The notes beneath the pieces are model-generated. The model saw only the letters and a program-made list of their open reading frames with translations, did no database searches and was not told the origin of the DNA. Source: Saccharomonospora marina XMU15 (lineage in GTDB: Bacteria > Actinomycetota > Actinomycetes > Mycobacteriales > Pseudonocardiaceae). Taken from it: 64,000 nucleotides of DNA. Positions 52,130-61,458 of this stretch are shown in pieces. The stretch spans positions 372,001-436,000 of the forward strand of contig NZ_CM001439.1 in assembly GCF_000244955.1 (NCBI RefSeq), written 5' to 3'. Made by a program: the position numbers and the translations under genes. Each line of letters begins with the position of its first letter. Within the stretch, counting starts at the first letter, position 1.

Positions 52130-52777
52130 ATGGCGCCCAACGTTCCGCGTTGCACGCCGACCGACGCTGACCTGCTCGATCGCACCGGCATCATCACCGC
52201 CAGTCTGCCCGCTCAGCGACAGGTCGAGACCGCACTCGACGACCACCCCGAATGCGTCGCGCCGCACGGTGTGCACCGCTCCCGGTTCGCGGGCGTGACC
52301 GTGGCGTTCCTGATGTTGATCGTGGCCGTCAGCGCCGTCGTGGACCGTGGTATTCCGGCACCGTCCGGGGTCGCCGTGGGGGAGCAGCGCCAACCGACCG
52401 TCGTCTCCGTGCCCGCTACCACGCCGCCGCGAGCACCCTCGACGACAAGGTCCGAACCTCGGCGGCCGGAACCGACCACGAAGCCGCCGCCGCAGGCCCC
52501 ACCGCCGAAGCAGGAGACGACCGAGCCCCCCGCGCAGCCGGTGGTGGTCACTCCGGAACCCGTCACCCCGACCTGGCCGGAGCTGCGGAGGCCCGAGCCG
52601 GACGTGCGGCCCGACACCGATTTCGCGGAGCGGGTTCGTGACCTCATCGGGCCCGCGCTCGATCGCTACGAACACGAGCGGTTCGGCTATCTGACCCAGG
52701 CCGACCCGCGCACCTACGGCGATCTGCTCACCTATTCGCAGCGGTGGCGGGAACTGTTCTCGACTCGGGACTGGTGA
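52130..52777 (+). CDS. Proline-rich single-pass membrane protein
   Basis: A 215-residue protein with a cytoplasmic N-terminus of about 50 residues, one membrane segment FAGVTVAFLMLIVAVSAVV (about 54-72), a long Pro/Thr/Glu-rich extracytoplasmic linker (about 85-155) and a short C-terminal domain DTDFAERVRDLIGPALDRYE. The linker could span the wall. No family is recognised. GGAGGGACCTG just before ATG 52130 supports the start. Neighbours are an SsgA-family gene (divergent) and a secreted GH3 enzyme gene. Confidence 0.75.
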   Translation: MAPNVPRCTPTDADLLDRTGIITASLPAQRQVETALDDHPECVAPHGVHRSRFAGVTVAFLMLIVAVSAVVDRGIPAPSGVAVGEQRQPTVVSVPATTPPRAPSTTRSEPRRPEPTTKPPPQAPPPKQETTEPPAQPVVVTPEPVTPTWPELRRPEPDVRPDTDFAERVRDLIGPALDRYEHERFGYLTQADPRTYGDLLTYSQRWRELFSTRDW

Positions 52778-52837
52778 CCCGGCTACGGCATATGTGAAAA
52801 TAGCTCGCGTTTCTGCGTATCGACGGGAGGCGAGCAC

Positions 52838-55132
52838 ATGCGTCGCTGGGTTGTCCTGCTCACGCTGACGGCGCTGACGTCGCTGCTGGTCACGATTCCC
52901 TCCACTGCCTCGCCACCGGCCGACGGCGGTCAGGCCTGCCCGTGGCTCGACTCCGGCCTCCCTGTGGAGGACCGAGTGCGGCAACTGCTCGGCGCGATGA
53001 CGTTGGACGAGAAGCTCAGCATGGTGCACGGCTCGGCGGGTCCGCTGGAGTTCGTCGGACCCGTCTACGCGGGGCTGGTGCCCGCCATACCCAGGTTGTG
53101 TGTACCCGAACTGGGGCTGTCCGACGGTCCGGCGGGAGTCGGCAACAGCCACACCGGCGTCACCCAGTTGCCCGCGCCGCTCGTGCTCGGCGCCACCTGG
53201 GACTCCCGGCTCGCCGAGGCCTACGGCACCGTGCTCGCCGAGGAGGTGGCAGGCAAGGGCGCGGGCGTCGTCCTCTCGCCCAGCGTCGATCTCATCAGGG
53301 ACCCCCGCGCGGGCAGGGGGTTCGAGACGTTCGGGGAGGACCCGCGGTTGGCGGGCGTGCTAGCGCGGGCACAGATCCAGGCCGTCCAGGAACGCGGCGT
53401 GCTCGCTCAGGCCAAGCACCTGGCCGCCTACAACCAGGAGACCGCGCGCAACACCCGGCTGGGCAACGCGGTGGTGTCGCAGCGGGCACTGCAGGAGTTC
53501 TACCTGCCGCCGTTCGAGCAGGCGGTGGACGCGGGTGTCGCCTCGGTCATGTGCGGCTACAACCAGGTCAACGGCGTGCACGCCTGCAACAACACCTACC
53601 TGATCTCGCAGGTGCTGAAAGGACAGTTCGGCTTCGACGGCTTCGTGACCTCGGACTGGTTCGCGCTGCACGCCAGTCATGCCGCCGCCAACGCGGGCGT
53701 GGACATGCAGATGCCGTCGGGCTGCTACTTCGGCCCGAGGCTGCGTGAGGGCGTGCGGACGGGCAAGGTAGCGCTGTCCCGGTTGGACGACATGGTCGGT
53801 CGCGTGTTGCGGCAGATGTTTCGGCACGGCCTGTTCGACAGGCCGCGCACCGGTTCCCCTGACGCGGTGGTCACCACACCCGAACACGTCGCCGTGGCAA
53901 GGAAGGTGGCCGAGCAGGGCAGCGTGCTGCTGAGGAACGAGGCTGACCTGCTTCCCTTCGAAGGTGTTGACTCGATCGCCGTGCTCGGGCGCGCCGCGGG
54001 CGCAGGCGTCATCGGGTCGGGCGGCGGCAGCGCCCACGTGATCGCACCCTCGATCGTCACCCCGTTCGACGGGATCAAGCGGCGGGCCGAGCGGGAGGGC
54101 ATCGACGTTCGGTTCGCCGAGCGGGCCGACGCCGCGAAGGCCGCCTCGGCGACCGACGTCGCCGTGGTGTTCGTGAGCCAGTGGTCGTCGGAGTCCAAGG
54201 ATCATGGCGGCATCGCGTTGTCGCACGCGGACAACGCGATGATCGAGGAGGTCGCCCGCGCCAACCCGAACACGGTCGTGGTGCTCAACACCGGCGGCCC
54301 TGTGACGATGCCGTGGCTCGACGACGTCAAGGGCGTGGTGGCCGCCTGGTATCCGGGGCAGGAGTACGGCAATGCGATAGCGGCGCTGCTGTTCGGCGAC
54401 GTCAACCCGGCGGGCAAGCTGCCGGTGACGTTCCCTGCCGCGCTTCGGCAGGCGCCCGCCGCCGACCCGCTGCGCTTCCCCGGCGGGCACTACGAGGAGG
54501 ACCTCGCCGTCGGCTACCGGTGGTACGACCAGCAGGGACTGCGGCCGCTCTTTCCGTTCGGCTTCGGCCTTTCCTACACCGAGTTCTCCTACAGCGACCT
54601 GCGCATCGGTGGGCAACCGGATGCCGCGACCGTGGCCGTCGAGGCCACGGTCACCAACATCGGCGACCGGCGTGGAGCCGAGGTGGCCCAGCTGTACGTC
54701 AGCCACCCTGCCGTCGACGGGGAGCCACCGAGGCTGCTGAAGGACTTCGAGAAGGTGGAGCTGGATCCCGGCCGCAGCGTTCGGGTGCGGTTCACGCTGG
54801 ACGAGCGGTCCCTGTCGCACTGGGACGTCGATACTCACCGCTGGATACGCAGCGCAGGCGACTACGTGGTCTCGGTGGGCGGCTCGTCACGTGACCTGCC
54901 GCTCACCGGCAGCCTGCGGGTGCGGGAAGCCGCTGCGACGAGCGAGCCGACCCCGCCACCGCCGCCCGGCGCACCCGAGGGAGGCGACGACGCGCTCACC
55001 AAGCTGGCCAACGCCGCGACGTGCCCGTCGGAAGGGGTGTACGCGGCCGCGCTCGGCGCCGCGTCGCTGGTGGGGCTTCCACCCGGTGAGCAGGCGGAAA
55101 CGCCACCTCGTAACCCGTCATCGGGTGGCTGA
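52838..55132 (+). CDS. Secreted GH3 beta-glycosidase (two-domain, with FnIII-like tail)
   Basis: A 764-residue exported enzyme. A signal peptide ends near PSTASPPADG (about 25). The GH3 barrel (about 45-345) carries the conserved FGEDPRLAGVLARAQIQ, AKHLAAYNQE and nucleophile motif FVTSDWFALH (Asp273); the C-terminal GH3 domain has IAVLGRAAGAGVIGSGGGSA and GVVAAWYPGQEYGNAIA; an FnIII-like domain has PFGFGLSYTEFSYSDL. A Pro-rich stretch (PTPPPPPGAP) and an extra tail of about 40 residues close it, which may anchor or bind the wall. GGGAGGCGAG before ATG 52838 is a good ribosome site. Substrate is a beta-glucoside or related glycan. Confidence 0.9.
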   Translation: MRRWVVLLTLTALTSLLVTIPSTASPPADGGQACPWLDSGLPVEDRVRQLLGAMTLDEKLSMVHGSAGPLEFVGPVYAGLVPAIPRLCVPELGLSDGPAGVGNSHTGVTQLPAPLVLGATWDSRLAEAYGTVLAEEVAGKGAGVVLSPSVDLIRDPRAGRGFETFGEDPRLAGVLARAQIQAVQERGVLAQAKHLAAYNQETARNTRLGNAVVSQRALQEFYLPPFEQAVDAGVASVMCGYNQVNGVHACNNTYLISQVLKGQFGFDGFVTSDWFALHASHAAANAGVDMQMPSGCYFGPRLREGVRTGKVALSRLDDMVGRVLRQMFRHGLFDRPRTGSPDAVVTTPEHVAVARKVAEQGSVLLRNEADLLPFEGVDSIAVLGRAAGAGVIGSGGGSAHVIAPSIVTPFDGIKRRAEREGIDVRFAERADAAKAASATDVAVVFVSQWSSESKDHGGIALSHADNAMIEEVARANPNTVVVLNTGGPVTMPWLDDVKGVVAAWYPGQEYGNAIAALLFGDVNPAGKLPVTFPAALRQAPAADPLRFPGGHYEEDLAVGYRWYDQQGLRPLFPFGFGLSYTEFSYSDLRIGGQPDAATVAVEATVTNIGDRRGAEVAQLYVSHPAVDGEPPRLLKDFEKVELDPGRSVRVRFTLDERSLSHWDVDTHRWIRSAGDYVVSVGGSSRDLPLTGSLRVREAAATSEPTPPPPPGAPEGGDDALTKLANAATCPSEGVYAAALGAASLVGLPPGEQAETPPRNPSSGG

Positions 55133-56209
55133 TCCCAGCCGGACCTGACCTTCGGGCTTGCCCGCGAACCGCAGCAGGCGCCTGCCCTCGGCTTCGATCG
55201 CCGTGGAGTTTCGCTTGGACAGTGGCCGAAACGGTTCGACCTCCAGCACCGACTGCCTGAGCTTCCAGCGGCCGCTCACGAAGCCGTCGACGAGGAACAC
55301 GCCGGGCGCGACCGCGTTCTTCGTCTTGATACGTTGGCGGTCCTCGTCGCTGAGCACGCGGGTGCGGTCGGCGTGGGAGAACAGCAGGTTGTCGAACTCC
55401 GGTACGAACCGAGGCGGTGCGGGGGTGTCCGCGTCCGGCCGCGGTGCCTCCGGCAGGTCGAACAGTTCTCTGCCGTCCTCGTCGCGGAAGGTGCGCAACC
55501 GCGGTCGCAGCCGCTCGACCACCTCGCCGAGCCGTGTCAGGCCGCACCACGTCTGGACGTCGCGAACGGTGGCTGGGCCGAACGCGGCGAGGTAGCGCAG
55601 GACGACACCGGCGAGGTCGAGGTCGCGGCGCGGCGCTTGGCGCAGCCAGCTGTCGGCCGTGGCGTAGGTGGGTCGGCCACTGCGGCCCCATACCCCTCGC
55701 GGCGGTACCTGCACGAGTGGGAGCCGGTTGCGTGCCGCGTAGACGAGCGCCTTGGGGTCGTGGTCGGGCCAGCGGCGCGAAAGCGCCTCACCAAGGGCGG
55801 CGGTGTTCAGCGGGGCGGCGAGCAGCGACTCGCGGGCGGTGGCGGCGAGCTCGTCGAGGTCGACGCCCGCGAGCTTCGGGGTGAAGGTGGTGTTGCCCCG
55901 AAGGTCGGTTTCCATGATCGGCTGCGTCAGCGTGCGCAACGGCAGTGCGTCGGACGCGGCGACCAGGTGAACCGTGCCGCGCATGACGACGATCCGTGCC
56001 ACCTTTCGGTCGAACAGCAGCTGGGACAGCTCGTCGGTGCGAAAGCCCCGCAGCCGTGTCCACAGGCCGTAGTAGGGCGGAAACGGTGCCTGCGCCTGCA
56101 TGCCGACCAGGTGCTCGATCAGCTGAAGCGCGGAACCCGACTGCCTTCGCAGCAGTGACTGCCGGGCCAGTAGTGCCCGGTTCAGTTCCCGGGTGCCGAG
56201 CGTCCTCAT
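55118..56209 (-). CDS. Winged-helix DNA-binding protein, AlkZ-like (HTH_42)
   Basis: A 363-residue cytoplasmic protein of the HTH_42/DUF1006 family. The first part carries QAQ at residues 38-40 (GMQAQAPFPPYYGLW), the Q-x-Q motif that in Streptomyces AlkZ performs DNA glycosylase chemistry on crosslinks and alkylated bases. Later blocks include LRYLAAFGPATVRDVQTWCGL and EFDNLLFSHADRTRVLSDED. A role in repair of bulky or crosslinked adducts is likely; the substrate is unknown. Its 3' end overlaps the GH3 gene by 15 bp. Confidence 0.85.
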   Translation of the reverse strand: MRTLGTRELNRALLARQSLLRRQSGSALQLIEHLVGMQAQAPFPPYYGLWTRLRGFRTDELSQLLFDRKVARIVVMRGTVHLVAASDALPLRTLTQPIMETDLRGNTTFTPKLAGVDLDELAATARESLLAAPLNTAALGEALSRRWPDHDPKALVYAARNRLPLVQVPPRGVWGRSGRPTYATADSWLRQAPRRDLDLAGVVLRYLAAFGPATVRDVQTWCGLTRLGEVVERLRPRLRTFRDEDGRELFDLPEAPRPDADTPAPPRFVPEFDNLLFSHADRTRVLSDEDRQRIKTKNAVAPGVFLVDGFVSGRWKLRQSVLEVEPFRPLSKRNSTAIEAEGRRLLRFAGKPEGQVRLGSATR

Positions 56210-56382
56210 GAAGCCTTTCTACCGGCCAAAGCGGTCAGGTTCTTTCCTGTTTGGCGCAACGGAGTGGACTTGAAGTGATGTGAGTCACATGGCGGGGCTC
56301 TACCGATTGGTAGCCCATAGAAGTTGGCGTTGGGCCGGTTTCACTCTTCCGCTCCCCAGACACTGGCCCTGGAGGAATGCAG

Positions 56383-57390
56383 GTGCCCACGCACGACACG
56401 CGGAAAGTGGCGGTGCTCGCCGGTATCGGCGCTTGGCTGCCACCACGCGTGGTGGACAACGACGAACTTTCGCGACGCCTCGACACGTCCGACGAGTGGA
56501 TCCGGACCCGCACCGGAATCGGCGAACGTCACGTGGTCGACCCTGGGATGTCCACGGTGGACATGGCGGTCGAGGCGGGTGCGCGAGCCCTGCGCTCCGC
56601 TGGCTCGGCCGAGATCGACGCGGTGGTGCTCGCCACGGCCACACCCGACCAGGTCTGCCCCGCCAGTGCCCCGCAGGTGGCAAGCGGACTCGGCCTCGGC
56701 AGCGTCGCGGCGTTCGACGTCAACGCGGTCTGCTCAGGGTTCGTCTACGCGCTCGCGACCGCGGCGGGGTTGATCGCGGCGGATGTGGCGCGCGGCGTGT
56801 TGCTCATCGGAGCCGACGCCTTCACCACCCTGCTCGACCCTGCCGACCGCAGCACCGTGCCGATCTTCGGTGACGGTGCGGGCGCGGTCGTTCTCCACGC
56901 GGGCGAGGCGGGCCAGGACGGTGCCGTCGGGCCGTTCGACCTGCACAGCGACGGCGAACTCTCCGAGCTGCTCATCGTGCCCGCCGGTGGCTCGCGCATG
57001 AAGCGGTCGACGAACCCGGCCGACCACTGCTTCTCCATGCGCGGGCCCGCGGTGTTTCGGCACGCGACCGCGCGGATGGCGGAGTCGTCGCGCGCGGTGC
57101 TGGATCGGGCAGGCTGGACGATCGCCGACGTCGATCGCTTCATCGGTCACCAGGCCAACATCCGCATCCTGCAGGCCACCGCCAAGCAGCTCGGGCTGCC
57201 CGCGGACAGCCTCGTCGTCAACATCGAGCGCACCGGCAACACCAGCGCCGCGTCGATTCCGCTGGCGATGGCCGACGCCGCGGCGGACGGCACGCTTCAG
57301 CAGGGTGACCGGGTGTTGCTCAGTGCGTTCGGCGCGGGCCTCACCTGGGGATCGACGGTCCTGCGCTGGCCAGACGTCATTCCTGGCTAG
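56383..57390 (+). CDS. Beta-ketoacyl-ACP synthase III (FabH-like)
   Basis: A 335-residue thiolase-fold enzyme that condenses acyl-CoA with malonyl-ACP. The catalytic triad is complete: Cys117 in NAVCSGFVYAL, His256 in GHQANIRIL and Asn286 in GNTSAASIPLAM. The residue order fits KAS III rather than a chalcone or HMG-CoA synthase. GTG 56383 is chosen because GGAGGA stands 6 nt upstream; the ATG at 56377 would begin directly against it. It stands outside any fab operon, so it may be a specialised copy; its 3' end overlaps the cyclase gene by 14 bp. Confidence 0.88.
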   Translation: MPTHDTRKVAVLAGIGAWLPPRVVDNDELSRRLDTSDEWIRTRTGIGERHVVDPGMSTVDMAVEAGARALRSAGSAEIDAVVLATATPDQVCPASAPQVASGLGLGSVAAFDVNAVCSGFVYALATAAGLIAADVARGVLLIGADAFTTLLDPADRSTVPIFGDGAGAVVLHAGEAGQDGAVGPFDLHSDGELSELLIVPAGGSRMKRSTNPADHCFSMRGPAVFRHATARMAESSRAVLDRAGWTIADVDRFIGHQANIRILQATAKQLGLPADSLVVNIERTGNTSAASIPLAMADAAADGTLQQGDRVLLSAFGAGLTWGSTVLRWPDVIPG

Positions 57391-58873
57391 GCTCGTCCAG
57401 CCAGGTCTGCGTAGGGGTCTGCCTACCCCTCAACTGGATCGTCTCGTACCGCCGCCAGCGGGCACGCTCGGACTCGGCGGCCGCGGCCAGGGTGGGCTCG
57501 CTGATCAGGATGCGTCCCGGCACCTGCTTGGCGTGCTCGGTGAGGCGGGCGGCTTCGTTGACGGCGTCGCCTATCACCGTGTACTCGAGCCTGCTGCTGG
57601 TACCCAGTTGCCCCGCGAAGGCCGGGCCGGTGGCGACCCCGATGCCGAGGTCGAGTTCGGCGGTGGAACTCACCGCGTCCCTGATTGCCCGAGCGGTGCG
57701 CAGCGCCGACGTCGCCGGATCGGCGTGCCGGGTGGGTGCGCCGAAGATGCACAGCGCCGCGTCACCCTGGAACTTGTTGACCAGCCCACCGTGGGTGCCA
57801 ACGGCGTCGACGACGCTGGCGAACAGCCGGTTGAGCTTGCGGACCACCTCCTGCGGCGGCAGCTTCGCGGCCAGTGCCGTGGAGTCGACCACGTCGACGA
57901 ACAAGGCGGTGACCTCGCGAACGTCCCCGGACAGCGACACTCCGTGTTCCAGCGCATGGCGGACGACGTCGTCGCCGACATGCCTGCCGAACAGGTCGCG
58001 CAGCCGCTCCTGCTCACGCAGGCCCGTGGCGAGCTGGTTCACCGAGGCCTGCAGCATGCCGATCTCGCTGGCGTCGTCCACCCCGACCTCGACGTCCCTG
58101 CGTCCTCTCGCGATGCGGTCGAGCGCGAGCCGCAGTTGGTGCAGCGGTGCGGCCACCGCCTTGGCGAGCAGCGCGGTGGCCAGCGCACCGACGACAAGGC
58201 CGATCACGGAAAGCGACACGAGGCTGTACCGGGTGTCTCCGTCGCCGATGTCGGGCGGTGCGCCGACCAGCAGCACGCCGAGCAGCGGTACCCCGCTGGC
58301 CAGCGCCCAGGTCAGCACCAGTCTGGTCAGCACCGTGGCGGGCAGGCTCTCGCGCGGTGGAGCGACGTGAAGTGCTATCGCCATCACCGGCCTTGCGACC
58401 CACTCCGCCGCCAGGTAGGTGAGGCCCACGGTGGCGAACCCGCCGAGCAGGATCGCCAGCGTGACGCCGAGAGCGTCCAGCCACGAGCTGAGCAAACCGG
58501 TGAGCAGGCCGATCACGACGGTGCCCAGCGCCCACAGCGTTCCCGTCACCACGGCAAGATCGACCGGCAGCCGCAGTGTCCTGACTGCCTCCTGCGGTGC
58601 CGGATCGCGCCCGAGCACGAACCACACGGCGGTGCGGCGTTGCAGGAACCCGGCCCAGGCCGCGCCGACGAACATGGCGAGCAGCACGTAGCCACCGGCG
58701 CAGATGATGAGGATCCAGCGGGCACCGCCGATGTCGGCGGGGATGCCCTGCAGGAGCAGCAGCAGGAGCACGACTCCCGCACCGAGGAAGCTCGTCCCGA
58801 ACCCCAGGACCGCGAAGCCGAGGCTGGTGCGCAGCACCGTCCGAAACCGCGCCGACAACCATCCGCTCACCAC
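57377..58873 (-). CDS. Membrane class III adenylate/guanylate cyclase with HAMP domain
   Basis: A 498-residue sensor enzyme. Six membrane segments (about 15-250) are followed by a HAMP linker (AVAAPLHQLRLALDRIARGRRDVEVG) and a C-terminal class III catalytic domain (about 320-480). It has the metal-binding LFVDVVDSTAL and later FQGDAALCIFGAP with the second metal Asp, and ends GDAVNEAARLTEHAK. The layout equals the mycobacterial Rv1318c-Rv1320c/Rv3645 group. cAMP is the likely product. It is convergent with fabH-like. Confidence 0.92.
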   Translation of the reverse strand: MVSGWLSARFRTVLRTSLGFAVLGFGTSFLGAGVVLLLLLLQGIPADIGGARWILIICAGGYVLLAMFVGAAWAGFLQRRTAVWFVLGRDPAPQEAVRTLRLPVDLAVVTGTLWALGTVVIGLLTGLLSSWLDALGVTLAILLGGFATVGLTYLAAEWVARPVMAIALHVAPPRESLPATVLTRLVLTWALASGVPLLGVLLVGAPPDIGDGDTRYSLVSLSVIGLVVGALATALLAKAVAAPLHQLRLALDRIARGRRDVEVGVDDASEIGMLQASVNQLATGLREQERLRDLFGRHVGDDVVRHALEHGVSLSGDVREVTALFVDVVDSTALAAKLPPQEVVRKLNRLFASVVDAVGTHGGLVNKFQGDAALCIFGAPTRHADPATSALRTARAIRDAVSSTAELDLGIGVATGPAFAGQLGTSSRLEYTVIGDAVNEAARLTEHAKQVPGRILISEPTLAAAAESERARWRRYETIQLRGRQTPTQTWLDEPSQE

Positions 58874-58920
58874 CAGGGGATCGTATTCGTGTACCAGGCG
58901 GTGAGGACACGGTTACCGGA

Positions 58921-59901
58921 TCACGAGGCGGTTCTGCGCCGCTGTTGCCTGCCTGCTTGCTTGACGGCCTTCTCCAGCTCGGCGCGGTTCATCTTGGAGC
59001 GGCCTTTCACGCCGAGTTCGCGAGCCATGCTCTCCAGTTCCGACTTGCTGAGCTCGGACAGCTCCTGCTCGGCCCGTTCGGCACGCTCGGCCGTTGCTGT
59101 CGATTTGGGCTTCCTGGCTGTGCCCTTGCGGCTCTCGACACTGCGGGAGAGGGCTTCGAACAGGTCGACCACCTTGGTGGCCTCGGGTGGGCTCTCGGCG
59201 GGCGTGACGGTCCTGCCCTCGCGCTTGTCCTCGATGAGTTGCATCACGCGTTCGGTGTAGGTGTCGTGATGCTCCTGCGGCTTCCAGTCGTCGGCCATCG
59301 ACTCGATGAGACTGACCGCCATGTCGATCTCCTTGGGGCGGGCCTGACCGGGTGCGGGCAGCTTGCTGATCTCTTTGGTCGGTTCGCGGATGTCCTCGGG
59401 AAACAGCAGCGTGTTGAGCACCAGCACGCCGTCACCAGCCCTCACGGCGGCGAGGTACTCCTTACCGCGCATGACGAAGCGCGCCAGCCCGGCCCTGTTC
59501 GTCCGGTCCATCGCCTCCAGCAGCAGGGTGTATGCCCTGCCGAACTCCTCCTTGGCGGGTGCGAGCCAGTACGTCTTCTGGAAGTAGATGGGGTCGATCT
59601 GGTCGAGGTCGACGAAGGCGTCGATGTCGATGGTGCGGGAACGGCCGGGCGCGATCTCCTCCAGCTCCTCCGGCTCGATGATCACGTACTCGTCGCCGCC
59701 GAGGTCGTAGCCCTTGACGATCTGGTCGTAGGGCACCTCCTCGCCGGTGCGTTCGTTCACCCTGCGATAGCGAATCCGGTCGGACGTGCCGCGCTGGAAC
59801 TGCCTGAAGTGGACTGTGTGGTCCTGGGTGGCGCTGTACAGCTCGACCGGCACCGTCACAAGGCCGAAGTTGAGTGCTCCGCTCCAGATCGCTCGCGCCA
59901 C
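58921..59901 (-). CDS. ku: Ku DNA end-binding protein
   Basis: The homodimeric Ku of bacterial non-homologous end joining. The 326-residue protein has the Ku core (residues 1-250) starting MARAIWSGALNFGLVTVPVELY, with RYRRVNERTGEEVPYDQI and EFGRAYTLLLEAM. The C-terminus adds a lysine-rich linker and a helix-extension motif ELSKSELESMARELGVKGRS (SAP-like), which may help DNA binding. It follows the stand-alone LigD phosphoesterase-domain gene by 16 bp, both transcribed leftwards, so the two likely form one operon. A LigD ligase/polymerase gene is not in the window. Confidence 0.95.
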   Translation of the reverse strand: MARAIWSGALNFGLVTVPVELYSATQDHTVHFRQFQRGTSDRIRYRRVNERTGEEVPYDQIVKGYDLGGDEYVIIEPEELEEIAPGRSRTIDIDAFVDLDQIDPIYFQKTYWLAPAKEEFGRAYTLLLEAMDRTNRAGLARFVMRGKEYLAAVRAGDGVLVLNTLLFPEDIREPTKEISKLPAPGQARPKEIDMAVSLIESMADDWKPQEHHDTYTERVMQLIEDKREGRTVTPAESPPEATKVVDLFEALSRSVESRKGTARKPKSTATAERAERAEQELSELSKSELESMARELGVKGRSKMNRAELEKAVKQAGRQQRRRTAS

Positions 59902-59917
59902 GGGTACCTCCCCCGTT

Positions 59918-60487
59918 TCAGGACAGCTCCTCGCTGGTCCTGCCGCTCAGCACCGACTCCGGAAGTGTCGCACCCGGGTGGTGTTCGTGGTAGGCACCCT
60001 CGTCGTCCTTCTTGATCAGTAGCCACTGTTCCTGGGTCGTGCTCGGCCGGGTCCGCACCATGGCGAAGGCGCCGTGCAGCTTGTGGCCTTCGAGCCAGAT
60101 GCTCATCCGGCCGTCGGTGAGGCCCTGCTCGATCGACGTCGCGGACAGGTTGGTGAACGTTCCGCTGTCCCACACCAGCACACTGCCTGCGCCGTACTCA
60201 CCCTCGGGAATCCGCCCTTCGAAGTCGGCGTACTCCGGCGAGTGGTCCTCGGTGCGGATGGCGAGCCGCTTGTCACCGGGGTCGAGTGAGGGCCCCTTGG
60301 GTATCGACCAGGAGACGAGCACGCCGCCGATCTCCAGGCGGAAGTCGTAGTGCAGGCTCGTGGCGTCATGCTTCTGGATGACGAAACGTGACCGATCCGG
60401 GCGCTTGCGCTTCGCCGCCTCATGCTGCTTCGAGCTTGAGGCACCCGCCTTCACATCGGCGTCGGGCGGCGCTTCCTGATCTGCCAT
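59918..60487 (-). CDS. Stand-alone LigD 3'-phosphoesterase (PE) domain protein
   Basis: A 189-residue protein consisting of the PE domain that in LigD sits before the polymerase. It has RFVIQKHDATSLHYDFRLE, EDHSPEYADFEG, RIPEGEYGAGSVLVWD and HGAFAMVRT, with the metal-binding His, Asp and His residues in place. The domain trims 3' ribonucleotides or phosphates at breaks. It occurs here as a separate protein directly upstream of ku, whereas the classic gene fuses it to LigD. Confidence 0.92.
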   Translation of the reverse strand: MADQEAPPDADVKAGASSSKQHEAAKRKRPDRSRFVIQKHDATSLHYDFRLEIGGVLVSWSIPKGPSLDPGDKRLAIRTEDHSPEYADFEGRIPEGEYGAGSVLVWDSGTFTNLSATSIEQGLTDGRMSIWLEGHKLHGAFAMVRTRPSTTQEQWLLIKKDDEGAYHEHHPGATLPESVLSGRTSEELS

Positions 60488-60614
60488 GGGCCACAGGTAC
60501 CCGACGTATCGGCAGGTAAACGCATAGGCGCAGGGAACAGTCTGCAGGGGGATCCACTCGCGGACCGACGGCGGTGGACGCCAATCCCGGCCCGGCCGCT
60601 CGGTCACTCTCGGT

Positions 60615-60638
60615 GCCCGGCACTTGGTACCGCCGGGC
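60615..60638 (-). terminator. Possible terminator after the sigma factor
   Basis: GCCCGGC (60615-60621) and GCCGGGC (60632-60638) can form a 7-bp stem, 8 nt beyond the sigma-factor stop; the loop is 10 nt. Confidence 0.4.
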
Positions 60639-60645
60639 GCGAGAA

Positions 60646-61458
60646 TCACTCCGATCGGTTCTCGTCGAGTCCTTCCCGCAGCTTCTTCAGAGTTCTGGCG
60701 AGCAGCCGGGACACGTGCATCTGCGAGATCCCGATGCGTTCGGCGATCTGCGTCTGTGTCATGTTGTGCACGAACCGCAACGCCAGGATCGTGCGCTCCC
60801 GCTCGGGGAGCTCCTTGACCAGCGGCTGCAGTGTTTCGTGGTTCTCGACCCCGGCCAACGCCGCGTCCTCCTCGCCAAGGGTGTCCCCGAGCGCGAGGTT
60901 CTCGGTGTCGGCCGACAGCACCTCGTCCAGCGACATCGAGTGGTAGGCGTTGCCCGCCTCGAGTCCCTCGTACACCTCGTCCGGGCTCAGGCCGAGGTGC
61001 GTGGCGATCTCGCTCGGCGTGGGCGCCCTGCCGAGCCGTTGCGAAAGGTGCGTGCTCGCGTTGTTGATCGACAGATGCAGTTCCTTCAACCTGCGTGGCA
61101 CGCGGATGACCCACCCGGTGTCGCGGAAATGCCGCCTGACCTCACCCATCACGGTCGGCACGGCGAAGGAGAGGAAATCGGACCCTCGGCGCGGATCGAA
61201 GCGGTCGACCGCGTTGATGAGCCCCACCCTGGCCACCTGCACCAGGTCCTCCTTGGCCACGCCACGACCGGAGAAGCGCTGCGCGATGTGCTCTGCCAGC
61301 GGGAGATGCCCGGTGACAAGCTGATCGCGCAACTCGGCGCGGCGAGGGTCGCCCTCTTCGAGCGAGACGAACTCCTCGAACAACGGTGTGAGGTGGTCGT
61401 AGTCGTCCGAAGAATTGCGCGATCCCTGAGGCGATCCTTGAGTCGTGGATTCGGTCAC
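60646..61458 (-). CDS. SigB/SigF family RNA polymerase sigma factor
   Basis: A 270-residue group 3 sigma factor. Region 2 includes KEDLVQVARVGLINAVDRFDP (core binding) and FLSFAVPTVMGEVRRHFRDT; region 3 is RAPTPSEIATHLGLSPDEVYEG; region 4 carries ELPERERTILALRFVHNMTQ and the helix-turn-helix ERIGISQMHVSRLLARTL. GTG 61458 overlaps the stop of the RsbW-type gene, so the two are co-translated, as in the mycobacterial usfX-sigF operon. Stress or development-related transcription is expected. Confidence 0.93.
   Translation of the reverse strand: MTESTTQGSPQGSRNSSDDYDHLTPLFEEFVSLEEGDPRRAELRDQLVTGHLPLAEHIAQRFSGRGVAKEDLVQVARVGLINAVDRFDPRRGSDFLSFAVPTVMGEVRRHFRDTGWVIRVPRRLKELHLSINNASTHLSQRLGRAPTPSEIATHLGLSPDEVYEGLEAGNAYHSMSLDEVLSADTENLALGDTLGEEDAALAGVENHETLQPLVKELPERERTILALRFVHNMTQTQIAERIGISQMHVSRLLARTLKKLREGLDENRSE

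Noticed and set aside
57305-59260. 651-aa plus-strand frame opposite the cyclase gene
   Set aside because: Low-complexity Gln/Arg/His translation; the minus strand has complete class III cyclase motifs.
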